Assembly (NCBI GenBank): GCA_003497555.1
Contig: DNNS01000299.1
Span: 9,400 to 17,374, forward strand
Reading direction: 5' to 3'
Source: Spirochaetia bacterium
Lineage (GTDB): Bacteria; Spirochaetota; UBA12135
Length of the DNA stretch: 7,975 nucleotides
Shown piece after piece: positions 1-3,956 of this stretch. Under the pieces are notes generated by a model. That model worked only from the letters and a program-made list of their open reading frames with translations, was not told the DNA's origin and ran no database searches. The position numbers and the translations under genes are program-made. The number at the start of each line of letters is the position of its first letter. Position 1 is the stretch's first letter.

Positions 1-79
1 CCGCTATTTTGCGAAGCAATTCTCAAATGGATTATTGCCTAAAATTATTTTGAAATTATTTTTTTTGAAAGGGATTTAT

Positions 80-259
80 ATGAATCCAAAATTTGAATTA
101 AAACAAAAAGTTAAAATCGTCGCAACGGGCGGTGAGGGTGTCGTAGATGGTATTTGGGAAAGCGTTGGCTCCGTTCCGAAATATAACATTGTTTATTACG
201 ACTCAACTGGCCGCAGGGCCGAAAGCTGGCTCAGGGCTGATGAACTTGAAGCAATGTAA
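80..259 (+). CDS. Small SH3/KOW-like beta-barrel protein, function unknown
   Basis: Encodes 59 aa. The pattern of alternating hydrophobic stretches (KVKIVATGGEGVVDGIWES, then YNIVYY, then AESWLRADELE) resembles small KOW/SH3-type barrels, where a G-x-G turn and a terminal W...L-x-x-EL segment are common; this is a fold-level resemblance, not an identified family. The start at 80 is preferred over an upstream in-frame ATG at 35 because AAAGGGA at 68-74 gives a ribosome binding site five bases before it, whereas position 35 has none. The gene ends only six bases before the first tRNA-like RNA module, so the RNA could be co-transcribed with it. Confidence 0.75.
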   Translation: MNPKFELKQKVKIVATGGEGVVDGIWESVGSVPKYNIVYYDSTGRRAESWLRADELEAM

Positions 260-265
260 ATTTGA

Positions 266-370
266 TGCAGGGTAGAGCCCCCTCTGATTTTGTTTTCAAG
301 GTAACAAAATCCTGAAAGATTCGGGGGTTATCACAGCCTGGAAATTGTCGGTTCGAATCCGGCCCCTGCT
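266..370 (+). ncRNA. tRNA-like module A (acceptor and T-arm around a repeated hairpin)
   Basis: TGCAGGG (266-272) pairs with CCCTGCT (364-370) at six of seven positions (the terminal T-T is unpaired). The 3' strand is directly preceded by a 5-bp T-stem, GTCGG (347-351) with CCGGC (359-363), and a canonical 7-nt T-loop TTCGAAT. This acceptor/T-arm stacking is what a tRNA has. The rest is not a tRNA: in place of the D and anticodon arms there is the repeated hairpin element (277-328) and a 19-nt linker. There is no D-loop GG and no credible anticodon arm, and no encoded CCA follows. It could be a tRNA-mimicking domain of a larger RNA, or a tRNA gene invaded by an element. An attachment-site fragment of a host tRNA is a weaker alternative. 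Confidence 0.6.
277..328 (+). repeat. Repeated RNA hairpin element, copy 1
   Basis: Outer stem CCCCC (278-282) with GGGGG (323-327), extended by a G-U pair at 277/328. A 3-nt 5' linker TCT leads to a 9-bp inner stem (286-294 with 303-311) capped by TTCAAGG plus one base. The 3' linker (312-322) contains GAAA at 314-317. The same plan is seen at 724-780 and 2465-2516. The apical TTCRAGG motif fits the consensus of a T-loop (UUCRANN). Confidence reflects the three-copy comparison. Confidence 0.75.
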
Positions 371-380
371 ATTGTTGCGG

Positions 381-409
381 CCGGGTATGACATAACCGGA
401 TGTAAATCC
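381..409 (+). ncRNA. Two short hairpins, one with a GNRA tetraloop
   Basis: CCGG (381-384) pairs with CCGG (396-399), continued after one mismatch by TAT/ATA around a 3-nt loop. GGAT (398-401), GTAA loop, ATCC (406-409) forms a GNRA-capped hairpin that shares two bases with the first. GCGG (377-380) can also pair with CCGC (427-430) and would enclose both. Individually these are short and could be chance, but they sit within the structured locus and none is inside a gene. Confidence 0.4.
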
Positions 410-458
410 AGATCGTCATTAAAACACCGCATCGGCGTATGAGGCGGCTAACTACGCT

Positions 459-498
459 GGAGCTTTTGCGGTTGAGCTCCAAATTCAACCGTGTTTTT
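459..498 (+). ncRNA. H-type pseudoknot overlapping a terminator-like hairpin
   Basis: Stem 1 is GGAGC (459-463) with GCTCC (476-480). Stem 2 is CGGTTGA (469-475) with TCAACCG (485-491), extendable by two wobble pairs. The order S1-S2-S1'-S2' with 475 directly abutting 476 is the classic coaxial H-type pseudoknot with loops of 5 and 4 nt. Stem 2 alone, followed by TTTTT at 494-498, also reads as an intrinsic terminator. The two readings need not exclude each other, but stem 1 formation could alter terminator folding. No downstream gene is close enough to name a regulated target; the pseudoknot may simply be part of the RNA. Confidence 0.5.
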
Positions 499-523
499 AA
501 AAGTAAATAAACCCCAATGTGAA

Positions 524-589
524 GGGATTTAGTGTGCCTGACGGCACGGGTGAAACTTCGAGCGGTAGCTTGGATAAATCCTGAATCCC
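524..589 (+). ncRNA. Three-way junction with competing closing strands
   Basis: GGATTTA (525-531) pairs with TAAATCC (575-581), seven base pairs. They enclose a hairpin GTGCC (534-538), loop TGAC, GGCAC (543-547), and a hairpin CGAGC (559-563), loop GGTA, GCTTG (568-572). The same 5' strand can instead pair GGGATT (524-529) with AATCCC (584-589), so two mutually exclusive closures exist. This arrangement could be a conformational switch or just local redundancy; nothing in the sequence decides. Confidence 0.45.
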
Positions 590-601
590 ATGGATGGTGT
601 A

Positions 602-681
602 AACCGGCGGATTCGAACTAACGATAAGAAGGATCCTTTAATCTCAGCAGGCTCTTATGCTGTACTAAGATTCCGCCGGTT
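602..681 (+). ncRNA. Domain closed by a 10-bp GC-rich stem
   Basis: AACCGGCGGA (602-611) pairs perfectly with TCCGCCGGTT (672-681), followed by G and TTTT (683-686). Inside, CAGCA (645-649) pairs with TGCTG (658-662), flanked by ATCT (641-644) with AGAT (668-671). A 10-base palindrome AAGGATCCTT lies at 629-638. The span of 80 nt and a GTTCGAATCC string on the opposite strand suggest a minus-strand tRNA at first sight, but no T-stem or anticodon arm forms there, so a plus-strand RNA domain fits better. Confidence 0.45.
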
Positions 682-697
682 GTTTTAAAAGTTAATA

Positions 698-817
698 GGC
701 GGCGAGAGATGAAAAATAAGGATGACTCCCTCTGATTTTCTTCTTCGAGGTACGAAAATCGATGAAAGAACCCGGGAGTTGAAACATGGACGATCCCGAT
801 CGGATTGGGACGCCGCC
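698..817 (+). ncRNA. tRNA-like module D (second acceptor/T-arm closure)
   Basis: GGCGGCG (698-704) pairs perfectly with CGCCGCC (811-817). Directly before the 3' strand is a 5-bp stem TCCCG (794-798) with TGGGA (806-810), one pair being G-U, and a 7-nt loop ATCGGAT, the same acceptor-plus-T-arm geometry as module A but with different bases. The loop is a poor match to the T-loop consensus, and two further A-T pairs could shrink it to three nt. The inner region again holds the repeated hairpin (724-780) and no D or anticodon arm. TTTT at 818-821 could make the acceptor stem act as a weak terminator. Confidence 0.55.
724..780 (+). repeat. Repeated RNA hairpin element, copy 2
   Basis: Outer stem ACTCCC (725-730) with GGGAGT (774-779), extendable by a wobble at 724/780. 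Linker TCT, then inner stem GATTTTC (734-740) with GAAAATC (754-760). The loop keeps TTCGAGG (744-750). The 3' linker (761-773) has GAAA at 764-767. Relative to copies 1 and 3 it carries two compensatory changes: a T-A pair at 727/777 where copies 1 and 3 have C-G, and C-G at 740/754 where they have G-C. The apical stem beyond seven pairs is lost although the loop motif is kept. Confidence 0.75.
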
Positions 818-864
818 TTTTGAATTTAATAGTTAAGATTGAAAATTTTGTGGAAGGGAATTTT

Positions 865-1173
865 ATGAATCATCAGGAAGTTATTGAAGGGATGAGGATA
901 CTAAGTAAGGCAATCTCGGATGTATATCATATGTTGCTTGAAGAAGAAGCACCAACTCGCATGGATATAACTGCGAGGGAAATTGTAAATATGTTTCCAA
1001 GGGCATTGGGCATTTCGCAATTTTTAAAACAGGTCGATTTTAATGAGCAGCAACCATCCCCCGAAGCATTTAATGCCCAAATCAAAATTATTCATAACAT
1101 TATGGGGGCACCTGGTGACTGGGGGTATGGAACTCCTATCGGGAGTGCTCTAAGAAAAATATATCAATGTTAA
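865..1173 (+). CDS. Hypothetical protein, 102 aa
   Basis: I do not recognise the family. The start at 865 is chosen because GGAAGGGAA (852-860) forms a strong ribosome binding site just before it; an in-frame extension to 805 would run through the 3' end of the second tRNA-like RNA module. The protein is mostly predicted helical in its first half (residues 1-60, with an acidic LLEEEAP stretch), followed by a Gly/Pro-rich tail with GAPGDWGYGTPIGSAL. No signal peptide, membrane segment or cysteine motif is seen. Confidence 0.75.
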   Translation: MNHQEVIEGMRILSKAISDVYHMLLEEEAPTRMDITAREIVNMFPRALGISQFLKQVDFNEQQPSPEAFNAQIKIIHNIMGAPGDWGYGTPIGSALRKIYQC

Positions 1174-1195
1174 ACTTTTGGTAATCCGGAGCCTG

Positions 1196-1213
1196 TCCTC
1201 GCGAAAGCGGGGA
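1196..1213 (+). promoter_or_regulatory. GAAA-tetraloop hairpin upstream of a small gene
   Basis: TCCTCGC (1196-1202) and GCGGGGA (1207-1213) form a 7-bp stem, one pair being U-G, capped by GAAA. No T-run follows, so it is not a standard terminator. The G-rich 3' side runs into GGTGGA, the only candidate ribosome binding site for the 35-aa gene at 1224, so the hairpin could affect access to it. It also resembles dispersed palindromes of the CGCGAAAGCG type found in many bacterial genomes, and may be such an insertion. Confidence 0.4.
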
Positions 1214-1223
1214 TGGTGGAAAA

Positions 1224-1331
1224 ATGAATTTTGAAAAAACTTATAAAAAGATATTCGGGGCAAGCGATCGGCGGATTGCGGAGGCACTGGCGGCGATAAA
1301 ACAGGAAATTAAAAAACTGCGGTCGAAATAA
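1224..1331 (+). CDS. Hypothetical small helical protein, 35 aa
   Basis: The frame reads MNFEKTYKKIFGASDRRIAE followed by a helical Lys-rich end terminating in KKLRSK. The composition (amphipathic, Ala/Lys/Glu-rich) fits a real short helical protein, and it fills the gap between its neighbours without overlap. The ribosome binding site is only GGTGGA at 1215-1220, with four bases spacing. No family is recognised. A spurious frame remains possible because of its length. Confidence 0.5.
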   Translation: MNFEKTYKKIFGASDRRIAEALAAIKQEIKKLRSK

Positions 1332-1358
1332 GCATGAAAGTTTTGAAAGGATTCGAGA

Positions 1359-1817
1359 GTGGAAAAGTTAATAATTATCTTAATTATTCTGGTATTTGGG
1401 GCGGCGGCAGTGGCACCCGTTATTGCAAGAAACTGCCGGGCGGTGCAAATCGAGAAAAGAGATTATTACGGACTTGAAAACGAAATATCCTGCATAACCA
1501 AGGCAGCCGAACGGAACGGATGCAGAGGAAGGCTTTTTGATTTGCTGCTGGCGATCCGCAAGGCCGAGAACGGGCCGCCTGGCTTTGAGTTTGGAGTTGT
1601 AGCGGTCAAAGGGACTAATCTTGAAACGCAGGCAGCCTGGGCTGCTGCGACGGTCATAAAAAATTACAGGCGGTTTCATCTTCAAGGGTATGAAGATTAT
1701 GAGGAATTTATTGAGTTCCTTGGAAATGTTTATTGTCCACCGAGCATCGACCATCGAGGAAATATCAACTGGGTTAAGAATGTAAGATTCTGGTTCAAAC
1801 GATTCGGAGAGGAATAA
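1359..1817 (+). CDS. Membrane-anchored lysozyme-like protein, probable endolysin
   Basis: Encodes 152 aa starting at GTG, with GAAAGGA at 1345-1351 as ribosome binding site. Residues 3-22 are a strongly hydrophobic signal peptide or signal anchor. The remaining domain has the pattern AIRKAENG (65-72), then EFGV, then QAAWAAATVIKN (91-102), then FIEFLGNVYCPP (117-128) and NINWVKNVRFW (135-145). This resembles small lysozyme-like phage proteins in which a Glu in an A-E-N-G motif (here Glu70) is the candidate catalytic acid. The expected role is peptidoglycan cleavage at lysis, with export by the N-terminal segment as in signal-arrest-release endolysins; that mechanism is inferred. It lies two bases upstream of the ASCH gene, so they are likely co-translated. 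Confidence 0.7.
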   Translation: MEKLIIILIILVFGAAAVAPVIARNCRAVQIEKRDYYGLENEISCITKAAERNGCRGRLFDLLLAIRKAENGPPGFEFGVVAVKGTNLETQAAWAAATVIKNYRRFHLQGYEDYEEFIEFLGNVYCPPSIDHRGNINWVKNVRFWFKRFGEE

Positions 1818-1818
1818 T

Positions 1819-2475
1819 ATGGATTTAAAGCTTTTTGAAAAATTGACAAAAGTCAGGCCAACGCCGAATGTTTTGGCGGTTGATACACCCGGCTATGATG
1901 ATGGTAAAAAGCGGCTGATAGTCGCTGACAAAGTCCTGCGAGCCTTTACGCAGAACATCATTATGAATATCGACGAGCATCGGCATCTCAAAGGCGCTAA
2001 GATATTGCATGTCACAATACTGTCATGCTATTCAAACTCGTTAAAGCAGATTCTTGCTTTCGGCGCTCTTGTCGGAATCGTCGATGTCATCGACTGTGTT
2101 AAAATAACAGCGGAAAATGCACCGGTTGAGCCGGAGCGAACATTTGGTGATTATACGCCGGGCAGGTTTGCTATCATCACCGAAAACGCAAGGCGGTTTA
2201 GAACGCCGATTCCTTATCGCGGTGCTCAGGGACTGTTTGATGTGCCGGATCAAGTATTTTATAACGAAGAACTTCTTCAGGATGTGCCGGATGATGAGCT
2301 GTATCAGAAGGTGCTTGAAAAGTTCCAGGAGGCTAAAAGGCATTCAGTTTTAAGCGGGCACGAATATGACAGGCTCGAACAAATGAGGCTTATGGTGAAC
2401 GCCTACGGCGGCGGAAAACGATCCCCAAAACTGTTGGAGCAAATGAAAGCGATATTAGAAAGCAACCCCCTATGA
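1819..2475 (+). CDS. ASCH-domain-like protein
   Basis: Encodes 218 aa, start supported by GGAGAGGA at 1806-1813. The core resembles the second half of ASCH domains: GALVGIVDVIDC (82-93), FAIITENARRF (117-127) and the very typical PIPYRGAQGLFDVP (130-143). ASCH is a PUA-related beta-barrel thought to bind RNA or modified nucleotides, and is frequent in phage genomes. The N-terminal part (about 1-80) diverges from the usual W-x-x-L-I-x-x-G-x-K-x-x-E-x-R motif, with KGAKILH at 58-64 the likely counterpart of the RG-x-x-x-IH strand. The C-terminus (155-218) is a charged helical extension. The TGA stop lies within copy 3 of the repeated RNA hairpin. Confidence 0.75.
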   Translation: MDLKLFEKLTKVRPTPNVLAVDTPGYDDGKKRLIVADKVLRAFTQNIIMNIDEHRHLKGAKILHVTILSCYSNSLKQILAFGALVGIVDVIDCVKITAENAPVEPERTFGDYTPGRFAIITENARRFRTPIPYRGAQGLFDVPDQVFYNEELLQDVPDDELYQKVLEKFQEAKRHSVLSGHEYDRLEQMRLMVNAYGGGKRSPKLLEQMKAILESNPL

Positions 2476-2516
2476 TTTTGTTTTTCAAGGAAACAAAATC
2501 CCGAAAACCCGGGGGT
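2465..2516 (+). repeat. Repeated RNA hairpin element, copy 3 (intercistronic)
   Basis: Outer stem ACCCCC (2465-2470) with GGGGGT (2511-2516). Linker TAT, then a perfect 10-bp inner stem (2474-2483 with 2491-2500) capped by exactly TTCAAGG (2484-2490). The 3' linker (2501-2510) contains GAAAA. Unlike the other copies it is not enclosed by a tRNA-like closure: it straddles the end of the ASCH gene (stop at 2473-2475) and precedes the DUF4031 gene. This free-standing copy shows that the element is an independent unit. Confidence 0.75.
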
Positions 2517-2537
2517 AAAATTTTTGAGAAAATTTTA
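2516..2537 (+). promoter_or_regulatory. AT-rich hairpin over the start of the DUF4031 gene
   Basis: Bases 2516-2524 pair with 2529-2537, nine A-T pairs with loop TGAG, and the A of the start codon is the last paired base. The only Shine-Dalgarno-like bases, GAG at 2526-2528, sit in the loop. Together with copy 3 of the hairpin element directly upstream this leaves the gene with no conventional leader, so translation is probably coupled to the ASCH gene or controlled by structure. Confidence 0.45.
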
Positions 2538-2848
2538 TGGTCTATGTAGATAAAATAAACCCGTGCAGACCGACAAGAGACTGGCCTTATGCTACTTATT
2601 GTCATCTGCTTGCCGACACCATCGAAGAGCTGCATGAATTTGCAGTTGGTAAACTTGGCATGAAGCGGGCGTGGTTTCAAAATACGTCGAAGCTGCCTCA
2701 TTACGATCTGACTATCGGCAATCGATTCAAAGCACTGAAACTCGGAGCGGTTGAAATTGATAGCCATAAAGTAAGAGAAATGATGCGAGCGCCTTATCAA
2801 TATAGCGGGCAGCAATCAGGTATCAGCAATCAGGTATCAGCATTATGA
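2537..2848 (+). CDS. DUF4031 family protein
   Basis: Encodes 103 aa. The opening MVYVDK, the CHLLADTIEELHEFA segment (22-36), the KRAWFQ motif (43-48) and LPHYDLT followed by KALKLGAVEI (53-74) match my memory of DUF4031, a short uncharacterised family common in phages and actinobacteria. The biochemical role is unknown. The family core ends near residue 74. The tail after residue 90 is encoded by two tandem copies of a 14-bp unit and is unlikely to be functional in itself. The TGA stop overlaps the ATG of the next gene (ATGA). Confidence 0.85.
   Translation: MVYVDKINPCRPTRDWPYATYCHLLADTIEELHEFAVGKLGMKRAWFQNTSKLPHYDLTIGNRFKALKLGAVEIDSHKVREMMRAPYQYSGQQSGISNQVSAL
2813..2840. repeat. Tandem duplication of a 14-bp unit
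   Basis: Two perfect adjacent copies of CAATCAGGTATCAG, the second followed by CAT. They lie at the 3' end of the DUF4031 gene. Because 14 is not a multiple of three, the copies are read in different frames, and gain or loss of one would change the tail and stop position. Confidence 0.9.
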
Positions 2849-3045
2849 ATAACGCGGAAAAAGATAAGTTGATCGAAGCTGTTAATCGGGCAGTTGTAAC
2901 CAGCGATATCAAGAGCGCAAAGCGGGTTAAGCTCGAAATATTGCAGCGGCGGTACCTGGGCGGCGAACGGTCGGAAGATCTGTTTAAGGCAATGAAAATT
3001 GAAACTACGGCTCACCACGAAGACACGAAGAAAATTGAGGCATAA
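2845..3045 (+). CDS. Hypothetical protein, 66 aa
   Basis: Unrecognised. A highly charged, largely helical small protein: residues 1-50 contain regularly spaced Lys/Arg/Glu with hydrophobics (KDKLIEAVNRAV, KRVKLEILQRRYL), with an acidic/His tail. Its ATG overlaps the preceding TGA, so translation is most likely by coupling rather than an independent ribosome binding site. Confidence 0.7.
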   Translation: MNNAEKDKLIEAVNRAVVTSDIKSAKRVKLEILQRRYLGGERSEDLFKAMKIETTAHHEDTKKIEA

Positions 3046-3063
3046 AATTTAAGGAAAAAATAT

Positions 3064-3246
3064 ATGGAAATAAACCACGAACCAACATTTATTCAAAAAG
3101 TCAACATGCAGATCAAATGGCTCGGGATGGACAGCGTAACGCAAAAGCTTGTGTCAGGCAGGATGTATCCGCAATTTCCGGGATCTGTTCTGCGGGCGAT
3201 ACTTCGGCCGGAAATGAAAAAGGTAATCATTAATTCAATGAGGTAA
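3064..3246 (+). CDS. Hypothetical protein, 60 aa
   Basis: Unrecognised basic small protein. AAGGAAA at 3051-3057 serves as the ribosome binding site. No transmembrane segment or metal motif is visible; it contains a GRMYPQFPGS turn-rich centre (32-41) followed by a Lys/Arg-rich helix. The stop lies three bases before the L29-like gene, indicating one operon. Confidence 0.65.
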   Translation: MEINHEPTFIQKVNMQIKWLGMDSVTQKLVSGRMYPQFPGSVLRAILRPEMKKVIINSMR

Positions 3247-3249
3247 AAA

Positions 3250-3477
3250 ATGCAGGTATATAATATTAAGCAAAAGTACACAGCGGATGATTTAAAAAAC
3301 ATGTCAAAAGATGATTTGTTAGTAATGCTAAGTTTGGCTCAATCAGCTAAATTTGGTTTGGAAGGCCAAGGGGCGGTGAATAACTCAAAAAAATTAGGCA
3401 TTATGCCGCAGCCGCATCTGTTTAAAAAAATTAAAAAAGACATAGCGAGAATAAAGACATTACTCGCAAAAAAATAA
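3250..3477 (+). CDS. Ribosomal protein uL29-like protein
   Basis: Encodes 75 aa; bacterial L29 is usually about 60-70 aa. LKNMSKDDLLVML (15-27) corresponds to the L29 N-terminal helix pattern L-R-x-x-S-x-x-E-L. KFGLEGQGA (34-42) corresponds to the F-x-L-R-x-Q-x-A motif. HLFKKIKKDIARIKTLLAKK (56-75) closely follows the C-terminal helix (H-x-x-K-x-R-R-D-I-A-R-I-K-T-L-L). A roughly five-residue insertion lies between the helices and the N-terminus is extended by about ten. L29 sits beside the exit tunnel and contacts 23S rRNA. The neighbours are not the ribosomal S10/spc genes, so this is an isolated phage-type copy. Whether it is incorporated into ribosomes is unknown. Confidence 0.7.
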   Translation: MQVYNIKQKYTADDLKNMSKDDLLVMLSLAQSAKFGLEGQGAVNNSKKLGIMPQPHLFKKIKKDIARIKTLLAKK

Positions 3478-3507
3478 AAAAGTAACAATTTTTGGAAAGG
3501 AATCGTT

Positions 3508-3936
3508 ATGAAAGATTTATGGTCGTGGATCGAAAAAAACAGATTTACAGTGATTTTACCGGTAATGGGCTTGATTCTCTGGGTTGTGGCGGTTGGCTGC
3601 GAACCTGCAACGCCGAGTCCTTTTTCAGGCAAACTTGTAAATGCCGAGGAGCTGAAAATTGATTTCCTTGCGTGGCAGAATCAGCAGGAAGTCATAATGG
3701 AAAAGTTTAAATTCGCCGAAGCCGATATCGCAAAACAAAAGGCTGCATGGGATGAATTCACGCAAGTTCTTTTGCAGTTGGCCAGCGGGTCAGTCGCCGG
3801 GTGGCCGGGTCTGTTACAGATATTACTGGGCGGCGGAATATTAGGAGTTGTAAGCGATAATATCCGTAAAAATGGAGTTATCAACGGCCAAAAAATGAGC
3901 ATCAAAGCGACTGCAAAAAGTACGGTTACAACATAA
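3508..3936 (+). CDS. Holin-like lipoprotein, probable lysis protein
   Basis: Encodes 142 aa with ribosome binding site GGAAAGGAA (3493-3501). Residues 13-30 are hydrophobic and end in VAVGC, a plausible lipobox with Cys31 as the lipidated residue, followed by a Pro/Ser-rich spacer. Residues 45-92 are a charged, probably coiled helical region. Residues 99-116 form a second hydrophobic, Gly-rich segment (GLLQILLGGGILGVV), followed by DNIRKNGVI. That Gly-rich segment plus a basic cytoplasmic tail is familiar from small phage holin-like proteins. Together with the lysozyme-like protein at 1359 it would complete a lysis set. A spanin-type or structural lipoprotein is an alternative. Confidence 0.55.
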   Translation: MKDLWSWIEKNRFTVILPVMGLILWVVAVGCEPATPSPFSGKLVNAEELKIDFLAWQNQQEVIMEKFKFAEADIAKQKAAWDEFTQVLLQLASGSVAGWPGLLQILLGGGILGVVSDNIRKNGVINGQKMSIKATAKSTVTT

Positions 3937-3956
3937 AGCATCCATCTATGTCGTGA

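Larger units (their letters stand above)
266..821 (+). ncRNA. Candidate large structured non-coding RNA locus
   Basis: This gene-free stretch of about 560 bases is packed with pairing of RNA type. In order: a tRNA-like module (266-370), a hairpin (381-399) and a GUAA-tetraloop hairpin (398-409, which shares two bases with it so the two compete at the edge), a stem 433-439/453-459, an H-type pseudoknot (459-491), a three-way junction (525-581), a 10-bp closed domain (602-681) and a second tRNA-like module (698-817) followed by four T. No open frame here has a ribosome binding site or recognisable product. Whether it is one RNA or several processed from a polycistronic transcript cannot be seen; no clear promoter precedes it. 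Large phage RNAs such as GOLLD and ROOL are comparable in size and are known to occur near tRNAs, but I cannot match the sequence to either. Confidence 0.6.

Noticed and set aside
277..328. Hammerhead ribozyme or kink-turn (CTGA and GAAA in the element)
   Set aside because: CUGA is followed by paired U bases, not the UGA needed for the hammerhead core. For a kink-turn the GA on the bulged strand is Watson-Crick paired with UC instead of forming tandem sheared G-A pairs.
347..371. Phage attachment site derived from a tRNA 3' end
   Set aside because: The T-arm plus 3' end would suit an attP core, but the upstream strand pairs to complete an acceptor stem, a second module repeats the architecture, and no integrase gene is in view. 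Kept only as a weak alternative.
443..457. tmRNA tag-like stretch (Ala-Asn-Tyr-Ala coding) beside a pseudoknot
   Set aside because: The reading frame continues for many codons before a stop, the typical tag ending is absent, and the neighbouring acceptor-like stem closes on itself rather than enclosing this region.
439..510. 23-codon Leu-rich leader-peptide-like frame
   Set aside because: It has no ribosome binding site, lies entirely within RNA structure, and no amino-acid biosynthesis gene follows.
602..681. tRNA gene on the minus strand
   Set aside because: The acceptor stem and a GTTCGAATCC string are present, but the T-stem does not pair and no 7-nt anticodon loop with U33 on a 5-bp stem can be found.
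805..864. N-terminal extension of the 865-1173 gene
   Set aside because: It would read through the 3' half of the second tRNA-like module, with no ribosome binding site at 805.
1334..1468. Alternative frame starting at ATG 1334, overlapping the lysozyme-like gene
   Set aside because: It has no ribosome binding site, its product is Gly/Tyr-rich and featureless, and it overlaps a gene with a clear signal anchor and better start.
1380..3941. Minus-strand open frames across 1380-3941
   Set aside because: They are antisense shadows of well-supported plus-strand genes, without ribosome binding sites or recognisable domains.
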